DNA of 35,862 nucleotides from Acidovorax sp. (GCA_004210805.1 SDXZ01000016.1:1-35862); one strand, 5' to 3'; positions 1-7,320 are shown, counted from the first letter of the stretch. Numbers and translations: made by a program. The notes: a model not told the origin generated them from the sequence alone.

Positions 1-206
1 TGCGCCCCCTGTCCACCAGCTGCGCCGACCACATGGGCTCCACCTGGGCGCGCGTGCACACCTGGGACGGCAAGAAGTGGGACTTCTCGTCCGACTGGTA
101 CCAGGCCGATGAGCAGATCTTGAAGCCCATGGTGAAGGCCGGTGCGGAGAAGTACCTGGCGGACAAGAAGATGACGCGGCGGGATGCTGCGGACTGCCAA
201 AGCTAA
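1..206 (+). CDS. Branched-chain amino acid-type ABC transporter substrate-binding protein, C-terminal fragment
   Basis: The reading frame is open from the window edge (first full codon at position 3) to TAA at 204-206, leaving about 67 C-terminal residues. The visible part contains WARVHTWDGKKWDFSSDW and ends in MTRRDAADCQS. A tail of this kind (tryptophan-rich strand, then the YQADEQILKPMVKAGAEKY region) is typical of periplasmic LivJ/HBL-type binding proteins of aromatic or branched-chain acid ABC transporters in Burkholderiales. The neighbour at 442 is a LivF-type ATPase, so the fragment most likely belongs to the same transporter. Start, signal peptide and ligand-binding residues lie outside the window. 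The family call depends partly on context. Confidence 0.7.
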   Translation, partial: RPLSTSCADHMGSTWARVHTWDGKKWDFSSDWYQADEQILKPMVKAGAEKYLADKKMTRRDAADCQS

Positions 207-270
207 GTACATCCCCCTGAGCGGCTGCGCCGCTTCCCCCTTCTCTCGAATCGCTGGCGCGATTCGGGAA

Positions 271-310
271 GGGGGACGACACCGGTGGCCTGGCAAAGCC
301 AGTTCCACGG
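271..310 (+). repeat. 40-bp intergenic repeat, copy 1
   Basis: This 40-bp segment matches 1367-1406 at 37 of 40 positions; the three differences are adjacent (positions 9-11 of the unit). The core folds as GTGG-CC-TGGC-AAA-GCCA-GTT-CCAC. The two copies flank the livF-type gene. Confidence 0.75.
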
Positions 311-377
311 TGTCACTGGCGATGGCGCAGCGACTGTTTCAAGGGCTGGTGACGTAGCGGCTGCTTTTGTGGCAGCC

Positions 378-420
378 GCCAACCCAAAGAGTTGCGTCGT
401 ACGCAGCTCTTTGGATTGGC
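378..420. repeat. Long near-perfect hairpin just upstream of livF-type start
   Basis: Bases 384-397 pair with 401-414 (14 pairs including one G-T) around a three-base loop. After one mismatch (383/415) five more pairs follow (378-382 with 416-420). No T-run follows, so it is not a classical terminator. It ends 21 bases before the ATG at 442 and about 10 bases before the ribosome binding site, so it could influence translation or mRNA stability. Confidence 0.7.
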
Positions 421-441
421 ACAGCGAAGGAAGAGAAGACC

Positions 442-1254
442 ATGGACTCCAACAGCAATATCGTTCTCAACGTCAACGGCATCGAGGTCATCTACAACCA
501 TGTGATCCTGGTGCTCAAGGGCGTCTCCTTGCAGGTGCCGCAGGGCTCCATCGTGGCCATCCTGGGGGGCAATGGGGCGGGCAAGACCACCACGCTGCGC
601 GCTATCTCCAACCTGCTGCAGGGTGAGCGCGGCGAGGTCACCAAGGGCAGCATCGAGCTGCGCGGCGAGCGCATCGAGAACTTGTCGCCCGCCGACCTGG
701 TGCAGCGCGGCGTGGTGCAGGTGATGGAAGGGCGCCACTGTTTTGCGCACCTGACCATCGAAGAGAACCTGATGACGGGCAGCTACACCCGCACCAGCAA
801 GGCCGAGATCGCGGCCAACCTGGAGAAGGTCTACAACTACTTTCCGCGGCTGAAGACGCGGCGCACCTCGCAGGCGGCGTACACGTCGGGCGGCGAGCAG
901 CAGATGTGCGCCATCGGCCGCGCGCTGATGGCCAACCCGAGCATGGTGCTGCTCGATGAACCCTCTATGGGTCTCGCGCCGCAGATCGTGGAGGAGGTTT
1001 TCAACATCGTGAAAGACCTGAACACCAAGGAGAAGGTCACCTTCCTGCTGGCCGAGCAGAACACCAACATGGCGCTCAAGTATTCGGACTACGGCTACAT
1101 CATGGAAAGCGGCCGCGTGGTGATGGACGGCGCCGCGAGGGACCTGGCGAACAACGAGGACGTGAAGGAGTTCTACCTGGGCGTGGGGGGCGGGGAGCGC
1201 AAGAGCTTCAAGGATGTGAAGAGCTACAAGCGCCGCAAGCGCTGGCTGGCCTGA
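442..1254 (+). CDS. LivF-type ABC transporter ATP-binding protein
   Basis: A 270-residue cytoplasmic ATPase of the LivF class, which powers uptake of branched-chain amino acids or, in many Burkholderiales, aromatic acids. Walker A is GGNGAGKTT (about 42-50), the ABC signature is SGGEQ (149-153) and Walker B is MVLLDEP (168-174), followed by the AEQNTNM segment, where LivF proteins carry EQN instead of the usual histidine switch. The ATG at 442 was chosen because GAAGGAAGAGAAG lies just upstream; an earlier in-frame start at 367 would run through the intergenic hairpins. The preceding gene is a binding protein and the following one an adenylating enzyme, a pairing suggesting uptake and CoA activation of an aromatic or other carboxylic acid. 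Substrate cannot be read from the sequence. Confidence 0.9.
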   Translation: MDSNSNIVLNVNGIEVIYNHVILVLKGVSLQVPQGSIVAILGGNGAGKTTTLRAISNLLQGERGEVTKGSIELRGERIENLSPADLVQRGVVQVMEGRHCFAHLTIEENLMTGSYTRTSKAEIAANLEKVYNYFPRLKTRRTSQAAYTSGGEQQMCAIGRALMANPSMVLLDEPSMGLAPQIVEEVFNIVKDLNTKEKVTFLLAEQNTNMALKYSDYGYIMESGRVVMDGAARDLANNEDVKEFYLGVGGGERKSFKDVKSYKRRKRWLA

Positions 1255-1366
1255 CGTGCCCCCTGTGGCGCTGTCGCGCCTCGGGGCCACCGCCAGAAGC
1301 GGTGGCTCTTCGGTGCAGTCCAAGCCTGCGCAGGCAGGCTTGGAGCCGCAGCCCCTCAGCCCCTCA

Positions 1367-1406
1367 GGGGGACGCACCCGGTGGCCTGGCAAAGCCAGTT
1401 CCACGG
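1367..1406 (+). repeat. 40-bp intergenic repeat, copy 2
   Basis: 37 of 40 bases match copy 1 at 271-310, in the same orientation, on the other side of the livF-type gene. Confidence 0.75.
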
Positions 1407-1467
1407 GTGCGCTGGGACGGGCAGTGGCAGTTTTTGAACGCAGCGCCGCAAACAACACCGGGCCAAT

Positions 1468-1530
1468 TACTCCTGATTTCATAGCTAACAGTGCTTGATA
1501 GACAAGCGCTAGAGGCCAATTCCATTTAAA
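1468..1530 (+). repeat. Dispersed palindromic repeat, copy A
   Basis: About 60 bp with the pattern TCCTGATTTC-ATAGCT-..-GTGCTTgatagacAAGCGCT-AGAGGCC, followed by a TTTAAA-type end. The centre is an inverted repeat (AGYGCTT...AAGCGCT). Related copies lie at 3106-3170, 11393-11450 (opposite strand) and 13264-13325. This copy is intergenic and ends just before the ribosome binding site of the next gene. Confidence 0.75.
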
Positions 1531-1552
1531 AACATCGCAGAGGACCCATGGC

Positions 1553-2800
1553 ATGAGCACGTTTTACGACGCCCTGGAAACCCGCAGCCCGCAGGAGCGC
1601 GAGGCTGCGCTGCTGGCGGCGCTACCCCAGCAGATTGCCCATGCGCAGCAGGCCAGCCCTGCGTTCGCCGACATCCTGGCGGGCGTCGACGCCAACGCCG
1701 TGACGGGCCGCGCGGCATTGGCCAAGCTGCCTGTGACCCGCAAATACGAGTTGCTGGAACGGCAGCAGGCACAGCGCGCTTCCAATGTTTTTGGCGGCTT
1801 TTCCGCGCTGAGCTTTGGGGCGGGCATGCCCCGTGTGTTTGCCAGCCCCGGCACCATCTACGAACCCGAGGGCACACGGCGCGACTACTGGCGCATGGCG
1901 CGTGCGATCTACGCAGCTGGCTTTCGGCCCGGCGAGCTGATCCACAACAGCTTCAGCTACCACTTCGTGCCGGCAGGGTCGATCATGGAAACCGGCGCAC
2001 ATGCGCTGGGCTGCACGGTGTTTGCGGGCGGCACGGGCCAGACCGAGCAGCAGGTGCACGCGATGGCTGAGCTGCAGCCTGCGGGCTACGTCGGCACGCC
2101 CAGCTTCCTCAAGATCATTGTCGAGAAGGCTGCCGAGATGGGCGTGCCACTGCCCAGCGTGACCAAGGCGCTCGTCTCCGGCGAAGCCTTTCCGCCCTCG
2201 CTGCGCGACTGGTTTGCCGAGCGCGGCATCGCGGGCTACCAGTGCTACGCAACGGCCGACCTGGGCCTGATCGCGTATGAGACCCACGCCCGCGAAGGCC
2301 TGGTGCTCGACGAAGGCGTGATCGTCGAGATCGTGCGCCCTGGTACCGGCGACCCGGTGCCCGAGGGCGAGGTGGGCGAACTGGTGGTGACCACGCTCAA
2401 CCGCGACTACCCGCTGGTCCGTTTTGGCACCGGCGACCTCTCGGCCGTGCTGCCCGGCACCTGCCCCACCGGCCGCACCAACACGCGCATCAAGGGCTGG
2501 ATGGGCCGCGCGGACCAGACCACCAAGGTGCGCGGCATGTTCGTGCACCCCGGCCAGGTCGCTGCGGTCGCCAAACGCTTTCCGCAGGTGCTGCGCGCGC
2601 GGCTGGTGGTCAGCGGCGAGATGGCCAACGACCAGATGGTGCTGCAGGTGGAGACTGCGGAAACGGCCGAGGGCCTGGCGCGCCAGCTGGGCGATGCGAT
2701 CCGCGAAGTGACCAAGCTGCGCGGCGAGGTCCAGATGGTGGCGCCAGGAACCTTGCCCAACGACGGCAAGGTGATCGAGGACGCGCGCAGCTACAAGTAG
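1553..2800 (+). CDS. Phenylacetate-CoA ligase-like (PaaK-like) adenylate-forming enzyme
   Basis: A 415-residue protein resembling the short PaaK branch of adenylate-forming CoA ligases, which activate aromatic acids with ATP and CoA in the cytoplasm. The YATADLG segment (232-238) fits the Y-G-x-T-E adenylation motif, RFGTGDL (290-296) the ribose-binding Asp motif, GRADQTTKVRG (318-328) the hinge, and LPNDGK near the C-terminus could carry the catalytic Lys. The usual phosphate-binding loop (SSGTTGKPT) is replaced by ASPGTIYEPEG (97-107), so ATP handling may differ from classic PaaK. ATG at 1553 follows GCAGAGGA by about 9 bases. It sits behind the LivF-type gene, consistent with activation of the imported acid. 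The exact substrate is unknown. Confidence 0.75.
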   Translation: MSTFYDALETRSPQEREAALLAALPQQIAHAQQASPAFADILAGVDANAVTGRAALAKLPVTRKYELLERQQAQRASNVFGGFSALSFGAGMPRVFASPGTIYEPEGTRRDYWRMARAIYAAGFRPGELIHNSFSYHFVPAGSIMETGAHALGCTVFAGGTGQTEQQVHAMAELQPAGYVGTPSFLKIIVEKAAEMGVPLPSVTKALVSGEAFPPSLRDWFAERGIAGYQCYATADLGLIAYETHAREGLVLDEGVIVEIVRPGTGDPVPEGEVGELVVTTLNRDYPLVRFGTGDLSAVLPGTCPTGRTNTRIKGWMGRADQTTKVRGMFVHPGQVAAVAKRFPQVLRARLVVSGEMANDQMVLQVETAETAEGLARQLGDAIREVTKLRGEVQMVAPGTLPNDGKVIEDARSYK

Positions 2801-3258
2801 CCGCGCTGGAGGCCTTGCGGCAGCGCGCGCAGGCTTCAGGGACCGCGGGCCTGAGGGGCACGGTCTCATTCCACGTCTGCTGCTGCCGGCATAGGCGCCC
2901 GCCCCCGGGGGACCAGCTGGGGCGCGCTGGGCCCGCTGGCGAAGCGGCTGCGGTGCGCCCGCGCGGCACAAGCGCTTTACACAAGGACGTTGGCACGCCG
3001 GGCGCAGCCCAGGCGACTGGACCCGCTCTCGGGCGTTCTGCGAGCGTGTTTCTGCGCTCCACATGCCCATTTGCCGAGACCGGGAACTGCAGTATTTACC
3101 CTAATCGTTGCTCCTGTTTCAGTAGCATCAAGCGCTTTATCCATAAGCGCTACCGGCCTCTTTCACTTAAAGACCATGCCAGTGGTGGGCTACGTAATAT
3201 CCGCAATGTTTCGGCAAATCCCCCTGGCTATCATGGCCCGTCATTTACAGGAGAGACC
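2801..3258. other. 458-bp intergenic region without a gene
   Basis: The left two thirds are very GC-rich with small inverted repeats and no convincing start codon with ribosome binding site. The right part is richer in A and T and holds copy B of the dispersed palindromic repeat (3106-3170) and the leader of the Bug gene, ending in ACAGGAGAG. A promoter for the Bug gene probably lies between 3060 and 3240, but I cannot pick -35/-10 boxes with confidence. Confidence 0.5.
3106..3170 (+). repeat. Dispersed palindromic repeat, copy B
   Basis: It has the same arrangement as copy A: GCTCCTGTTTC, then a perfect hairpin AGCGCTT-tatccat-AAGCGCT, then TACCGGCCTC and a CACTTAAA end. This is the best-preserved hairpin of the four copies. 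It is intergenic, upstream of the internally deleted Bug gene. Confidence 0.75.
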
Positions 3259-4083
3259 ATGAAGAAGATGCTGAAACTCGCGCTGATCGCTGCCGCTGCA
3301 GCCGCTGCCTTTGGCGCCAGCGCCCAAGAGTTCCCCGCCAAGGCCACACCCGACGGCTACACCCTGCTGCTCAACCACGTGAGCATGGCCACCATGCCCA
3401 CGATGTACCGTAAGCTGGCCTTCAACGTGGCCAACGACTTCGAATACCTGGGCGTCATCAATGACGTCCCCATGACGCTGATCGCGCGCCCGTCGATGCC
3501 CGCGAACAACTATAAGGAACTGGCTGCCTGGCTGCAGCAGAACAAGGGCAAGATCAACCTGGGCAACGCCGGCCAGGGCTCGGCTTCGCACCTGTGCGGC
3601 CTGATCTTCCAGAGCGCACTGCAGATCGACATGACGGCTGTGCCGTACAAGGGCACCGCACCCGCCATGACGGACCTGATCGGCGGCCAGATCGACGTGC
3701 TGTGTGACCAGACCACCAACACCACCTCGCAGATCGAAGCCAAGAAGGTCAAGGCCTATGCCGTGACCACCAGCAAGCGCCTGACCACGCCGGCCCTGAA
3801 GGACCTGCCCACGCTTGCCGAATCCGGCGTGAAGGACTTCAACGTGACCATCTGGCACGGCCTGTATGCGCCCAAGGGCACACCTGCCGACGTGCTCAAG
3901 AAGATCAACGACGCCCTCAAGGTCGCCTTGAAGGACCCTGACTTCATCAAGAAGCAGGAAGGCCTGGGCGCCGTGGTCGCCAGCGACAAGCGCGTCGAGC
4001 CCGCCGAGCACAAAAAGTTTGTCCTCGCCGAGACCGAGAAATTCGGCGTCGCGATCAAGGCTGCAGGGTCGTACGCCGACTGA
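3259..4083 (+). CDS. Bug/TctC-family solute-binding protein with internal deletion
   Basis: Bug proteins are periplasmic binding proteins of tripartite tricarboxylate-type uptake, usually about 320 residues. This one has 274. A signal peptide is clear (MKKMLKLALIAAAAAAAFGASAQ). The mature protein then goes from EFPAK straight to ATPDGYTLLL. In the intact paralogue at 5588 about 52 residues separate these points, including the [12 protein letters not shown] strand-loop and the [14 protein letters not shown] segment, both central to ligand binding in the family. The frame is intact and the rest (GQGSASHL, AVPYKGTAPAMTDLIGGQ, LPTLAESG, PADVLKKINDAL) is normal. ATG at 3259 follows AGGAGAG. Binding function is probably lost or altered. 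No TctA/TctB membrane genes are nearby. Confidence 0.85.
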   Translation: MKKMLKLALIAAAAAAAFGASAQEFPAKATPDGYTLLLNHVSMATMPTMYRKLAFNVANDFEYLGVINDVPMTLIARPSMPANNYKELAAWLQQNKGKINLGNAGQGSASHLCGLIFQSALQIDMTAVPYKGTAPAMTDLIGGQIDVLCDQTTNTTSQIEAKKVKAYAVTTSKRLTTPALKDLPTLAESGVKDFNVTIWHGLYAPKGTPADVLKKINDALKVALKDPDFIKKQEGLGAVVASDKRVEPAEHKKFVLAETEKFGVAIKAAGSYAD

Positions 4084-4135
4084 TTACGCCGATATGGCTT
4101 ATCGCCACAACCCTGCTAGTTGAACCATATGCCGC

Positions 4136-4166
4136 AGCCGCCCTACCGAAAAATAGGGCGGCTTTT
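4136..4166 (+). terminator. Rho-independent terminator after the Bug gene
   Basis: AGCCGCCCTA (4136-4145) pairs perfectly with TAGGGCGGCT (4154-4163) around an eight-base A-rich loop and is followed by TTTT. It lies 53 bases after the Bug stop codon. Its mirror side faces the convergent lipoprotein gene that ends at 4202, where the loop gives a short T-run, so it may also act in that direction. Confidence 0.85.
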
Positions 4167-4201
4167 CGTTGACTAGTCGGCAGCAGCGCTGCGGACCTTG
4201 G

Positions 4202-4789
4202 TCAATTCATGCTCAGCTGTTCGCAACGGACATTGCTAGGGTCTAGCGCGACAAACCGATCGTTTTTTACATCTAACTGCCACACGGCCTGAATCGCCGG
4301 GGGCCCGGCCACCGCGTCGCGCCCCCCCCAGCGAAGAAGCACGTAAGCAGGTGGGGAGCCCGGCAGGCCAACATCGCATTGCCCTGCAGTGGGCGAAATT
4401 AGCTCCAGAGGATCTTCGCCCAAGTCTTCTTCGGTGTAATTGCTCACCTTGGGTAACACCTTCACTGCAACGATTTTCCAGAGAGGGAGACTGATCAGCG
4501 GGGCATCGCTCTTTCGCGTTCTAGCTATCAAGAGAACAGGAACCCCTCCGCAAACTGCAACCGCGTCAGACCAGCCGAGCTTTTCGTCTTCGTTCTCCCA
4601 GACCACGCCCCCGCCCATGAATTCGCAAGGGGACCCCTCCACTAGTCGACCCTGGGCTGCAGCGGTCACGTACCTTTTGCCGAGTAACGCCAGCGCGTCC
4701 GACACGGGGACGGGCGGTGCCGGTTCACTCACTCGACATCCCGCCAACGCAGCGCACAGGGTCAAGGCCAGAGCAAAACATTTGCCCAT
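4202..4789 (-). CDS. Predicted lipoprotein, candidate immunity partner of the M23 peptidase
   Basis: A 195-residue protein beginning MGKCFALALTLCAALAGC, a lipoprotein signal with lipobox LAGC (residues 15-18), so it should be anchored in the periplasm. I do not recognise the mature domain; it contains acidic stretches (WENEDEKLGW, EEDLGEDPLELI) and several cysteines. The ATG shares a base with the stop of the upstream peptidase gene (TGATG), so the two are translationally coupled; a GTG three bases earlier is an alternative start. Base composition is lower in GC than the flanking genes. By context it may neutralise or chaperone the peptidase; that role is inference. Confidence 0.75.
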   Translation of the reverse strand: MGKCFALALTLCAALAGCRVSEPAPPVPVSDALALLGKRYVTAAAQGRLVEGSPCEFMGGGVVWENEDEKLGWSDAVAVCGGVPVLLIARTRKSDAPLISLPLWKIVAVKVLPKVSNYTEEDLGEDPLELISPTAGQCDVGLPGSPPAYVLLRWGGRDAVAGPPAIQAVWQLDVKNDRFVALDPSNVRCEQLSMN

Positions 4790-5346
4790 CACCAGCGCCT
4801 CATGTCGGTAGCGTGAATTTTCAAACCAGTGCTCCCAGACAAAAGCCGCTTTTGTGCATGTGACTCAACAATCGTCACTCCCCTCGGCGCCCGGCCATAT
4901 AGTTCTTCAGGATTTATTCTGCCGCCAAGCCCCGGACCGGCAAACTCCTCTGTACGGATTTCAAAGTGGAGGTGCTGATCTTCCCCAGTCATACCTCTGG
5001 CGTTTCCAGATGTCCCGGTGTACGCAATGATTTCGCCTTGGGCGACTTTGTTGCCGGCCACTACGTTGAATAAACTCAGATGGGAGTAGAGCGCGTACAA
5101 CGTACGTCCTTGAAATGAAAATTCCAGCACAAGAGTCTTTCCATGACCTTTCGGTCCTTCATCTCTAACCCGTCTGATAACGCCCTCCGCAATCGCATAG
5201 CAGGCCGTTAGTGGAGTCGCTACCAAATCCCATCCTTGATGGTCCCGATTGGTACCGTCGGCGTTCCGCCGTACGGTTCCAAAGGTGTTATTTGGCACGT
5301 CGCGCCGAATGCGATTGGTCTCTAAAGGCCAAGCAAGAAAACTCAT
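4789..5346 (-). CDS. M23-family (LytM-type) peptidoglycan metallopeptidase without signal peptide
   Basis: A 185-residue protein that is almost entirely an M23 domain. Zinc and catalytic motifs are present: HQGWD (H36, D40; HxGxD), YSHLS (H89) and HLHFEI (H125, H127; HxH). M23 enzymes cut peptide cross-links in peptidoglycan, hence act in the periplasm, yet the N-terminus (MSFLAWPLETNRIRRDV) has no signal peptide or membrane helix. ATG at 5346 was chosen because GGAGGG lies 8 bases upstream; a TTG three bases further out is possible. The coupled downstream gene is a lipoprotein. Together with the lower GC this resembles a type VI effector-immunity pair, but no VgrG, PAAR or other secretion gene is in the window. 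An unusual housekeeping hydrolase is the alternative. Confidence 0.85.
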   Translation of the reverse strand: MSFLAWPLETNRIRRDVPNNTFGTVRRNADGTNRDHQGWDLVATPLTACYAIAEGVIRRVRDEGPKGHGKTLVLEFSFQGRTLYALYSHLSLFNVVAGNKVAQGEIIAYTGTSGNARGMTGEDQHLHFEIRTEEFAGPGLGGRINPEELYGRAPRGVTIVESHAQKRLLSGSTGLKIHATDMRRW

Positions 5347-5461
5347 CAACGAATCCCTCCAGGTATAGCAGCTGCCTCTATGGGGCGCTGGCGTTCGAAA
5401 TATAGAAGCCGGGCGATGTGGGCCCTACGCGGAGTACGTAACAGTCTGGCTCGGATGTAAC

Positions 5462-5508
5462 CGTTGATACGGGCTAGCAGTTTTTACGTTGACGGTAGAT
5501 ACGGGTTA
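5462..5508. repeat. Imperfect direct repeat in the leader of the second Bug gene
   Basis: GTTGATACGGGCTA (5463-5476) and GTAGATACGGGTTA (5495-5508) match at 12 of 14 bases, spaced 32 bp start to start (about three helical turns). The surrounding stretch is AT-richer than the region. It could be a tandem activator site for the Bug gene or a trace of an insertion junction; neither can be decided from sequence. Confidence 0.35.
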
Positions 5509-5587
5509 TCCATCTGCACTTGGCTCGCGAGCCCGCTTAGAACAGGTCATGCGTTTCGCTCTAGATCATTCCCACGAAAGTTGTTCC

Positions 5588-6697
5588 ATGGCGCACCAAC
5601 AATCCGCCCCTCACCACGCAGCACGCACCAGCGCCCAAGTTCAGGCCCGCGCGTCCGCGCGCAGCCGCCGCAAAGCCATGGCGCTGGCGTTCACCCTCAG
5701 TGCCGTCGGCGCCCTCGCGCTGGCTGCGGCGGGGTCGCTGCTGGCCCCGCGCTCAGCCCATGCACAGGCGTCCGGTGGCTGGCCCACCAAGCCCGTGCGC
5801 ATTGTTGTGCCGTTTGCGCCCGGGGGCACCACGGACATCCTGGCCCGCGCCATGGCGCCGGAGTTGAGCCGCGCGTTTGGCCAGCAATTCATCGTGGACA
5901 ACCGTGCCGGCGCAGGCGGCAATGTTGGCGCCGAGATCGTGGCCAAAGCCCCTGCCGACGGCTACACGCTGCTCATGGGCACTGTGGGCACCCACGGCAT
6001 CAACCGCGCGCTGTATGCCAAATTGCCCTACGACCCCATCAAGGATTTCGTGCCCATCACCATGGTGGCTGCGGTGCCCAATGTGATGGTGATGAACGCG
6101 GACAAGGCCAAGGCCCAGGGCATCACCAACGTGCAGGATTTCATCCGTGTGGCCAAGGCCAGCCCGGGCAAGATGAACATGGCCTCCAGTGGCAACGGCA
6201 CGTCGATCCACCTGGCGGGCGAGCTGTTCAAGAGCATGACGGGCACCTTCATGCTGCACCTGCCCTACCGCGGATCGGGCCCTGCGCTGCTGGACATGGT
6301 TGCGGGCAATGCCGACGTGATGTTCGACAACCTGCCGTCATCCATGGCGCAGATCAAGGCGGGCAAGCTCACTGCGCTGGCAGTGACCAGCTCGGAACGC
6401 TCCAGCGCCCTGCCCGATGTGCCGACGGTGGAGCAGGCCGGCGGGCGCACCCTGAAGGGCTATGAGGCCAGTTCCTGGTTCGGGCTGTTGGCACCCGCCG
6501 GCACGCCGCAGGACATCGTGAACCGCATCCAACAGGAAGTCGCCAAGTCGCTGGCCACGCCGGCGATCAAGGAGCGGCTGGTGGCCCAGGGCGCCATCCC
6601 TGGCGGCAACACGCCGGCCGACTTTGCCAAGCACATCGACAGCGAACACAAGAAGTGGGCGCAGGTGGTGAAGACGTCGGGGGCGAAGGTCGACTGA
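5588..6697 (+). CDS. Bug/TctC-family solute-binding protein
   Basis: A 369-residue periplasmic binding protein of the Bug family. After a long N-terminal region comes a basic stretch [11 protein letters not shown] and a hydrophobic core ending in SAHAQA, a signal peptide with a weak twin-arginine look. The mature part has the full family pattern: [71 protein letters not shown] and [11 protein letters not shown]. The ATG at 5588 gives a 30-residue extension before the signal; the ATG at 5678 gives a conventional signal peptide and is a real alternative, since neither has a strong ribosome binding site. Orphan Bug genes are common in Burkholderiales and their ligands cannot be assigned by sequence. 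It is the full-length counterpart of the deleted gene at 3259. Confidence 0.9.
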   Translation: MAHQQSAPHHAARTSAQVQARASARSRRKAMALAFTLSAVGALALAAAGSLLAPRSAHAQASGGWPTKPVRIVVPFAPGGTTDILARAMAPELSRAFGQQFIVDNRAGAGGNVGAEIVAKAPADGYTLLMGTVGTHGINRALYAKLPYDPIKDFVPITMVAAVPNVMVMNADKAKAQGITNVQDFIRVAKASPGKMNMASSGNGTSIHLAGELFKSMTGTFMLHLPYRGSGPALLDMVAGNADVMFDNLPSSMAQIKAGKLTALAVTSSERSSALPDVPTVEQAGGRTLKGYEASSWFGLLAPAGTPQDIVNRIQQEVAKSLATPAIKERLVAQGAIPGGNTPADFAKHIDSEHKKWAQVVKTSGAKVD

Positions 6698-6755
6698 CGC
6701 GTGGGAGATCGCAAGCTACGGCCCCAACCGCCAGCCATCGGGGGCCTGTTGTGGG

Positions 6756-7145
6756 TCAGGCCGCGGTGGCACCAGCCTCGCGCAGCAGGCGTTTTTCGCC
6801 CGTGGCGAACGAGGCCCGCTGGATCCGCCCGCTGGCGACCTCATACACGCACAACATCTCCAGCGTCCCGAGGCCTTCCGGGAAGTTGCGCGTGATCAAT
6901 TCGAAGTCCACCACCACGCTGCCCATCACCGTGCGCGACAGCAGCCGGGCCTGCAGGTCGGGCTCTGCAAACCGCGCGAGAAAACGCGGCCGCAGGGCTG
7001 CGTGGCCTTGGGCGAGCAGTTCGCCATGCAGCACGTGCTGTTGCGCGTCGGGGGCATAGGTGGCCAGCAGGGCCTCGATATCCTTGGCGTTGTAGGCATC
7101 GAGCTGCGCCTGCACCACGGCAAGCGGCGATGTGTGATCGATCAT
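6756..7145 (-). CDS. SnoaL/NTF2-like domain protein
   Basis: A 129-residue single-domain protein. The N-terminal pattern VVQAQLDAYNAKDIEALLATYAPDA is typical of NTF2-like/SnoaL-type alpha-beta cone folds, including limonene-epoxide hydrolase and ketosteroid isomerase relatives. The rest (VVVDFELITRNFPEGLGTLEMLCVYEV, then GRIQRASFATGEKRLL) fits the curved sheet ending. Such proteins bind small hydrophobic ligands; function is not predictable here. It starts with ATG at 7145. It stands alone between the Bug gene and DUF1840. Confidence 0.75.
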   Translation of the reverse strand: MIDHTSPLAVVQAQLDAYNAKDIEALLATYAPDAQQHVLHGELLAQGHAALRPRFLARFAEPDLQARLLSRTVMGSVVVDFELITRNFPEGLGTLEMLCVYEVASGRIQRASFATGEKRLLREAGATAA

Positions 7146-7320
7146 GGATGTTCGGAGAAACAGGACGGGGCGAGGCTACCTCGACAGAGCCAGGCCTCAG
7201 AGCGAAAGACGAAGCAACGGAATTGAGGGAGCGGGTCCGGCTACCGACTGCGCCGGCGCGGCGGCTCCGGCATGCGCTTGCAAGTCACCGCCCCGCTGGC
7301 AGCACACGCCAGCGTCCAGC

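Larger units (their letters stand above)
207..441. repeat. Hairpin-rich intergenic repeat region upstream of livF-type gene
   Basis: This spacer holds several inverted repeats in series: GCGGC/GCCGC near 222-235; CGAATCG/CGATTCG near 247-266; a 40-bp segment at 271-310 that recurs with 37 of 40 matches at 1367-1406 and contains its own GTGG..CCAC hairpin; GCGGCTGC/GCAGCCGC at 357-379; and a very long hairpin at 378-420. The last two overlap by two bases and could compete. The density of palindromes and the recurrence after the next gene suggest REP/BIME-like intergenic elements rather than gene-specific control. Confidence 0.6.
1255..1552. repeat. Hairpin-rich intergenic region with two repeat families
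   Basis: The spacer holds GCCACCGC/GCGGTGGC (1286-1306), a perfect 11-bp stem TCCAAGCCTGC/GCAGGCTTGGA with a four-base loop (1319-1344), copy 2 of the 40-bp repeat (1367-1406) and copy A of the dispersed palindromic repeat (about 1468-1530). A purine-rich ribosome binding site (GCAGAGGA, near 1537-1544) precedes the next gene. No gene is visible. Confidence 0.65.

Noticed and set aside
378..420. Long hairpin considered as a rho-independent terminator
   Set aside because: No T-run follows on either strand, and it lies directly before a ribosome binding site inside an apparent operon.
1622..3070. A 482-codon minus-strand frame opposite the PaaK-like gene
   Set aside because: Antisense shadow that continues into a GC-rich spacer; no domain and low-complexity composition.
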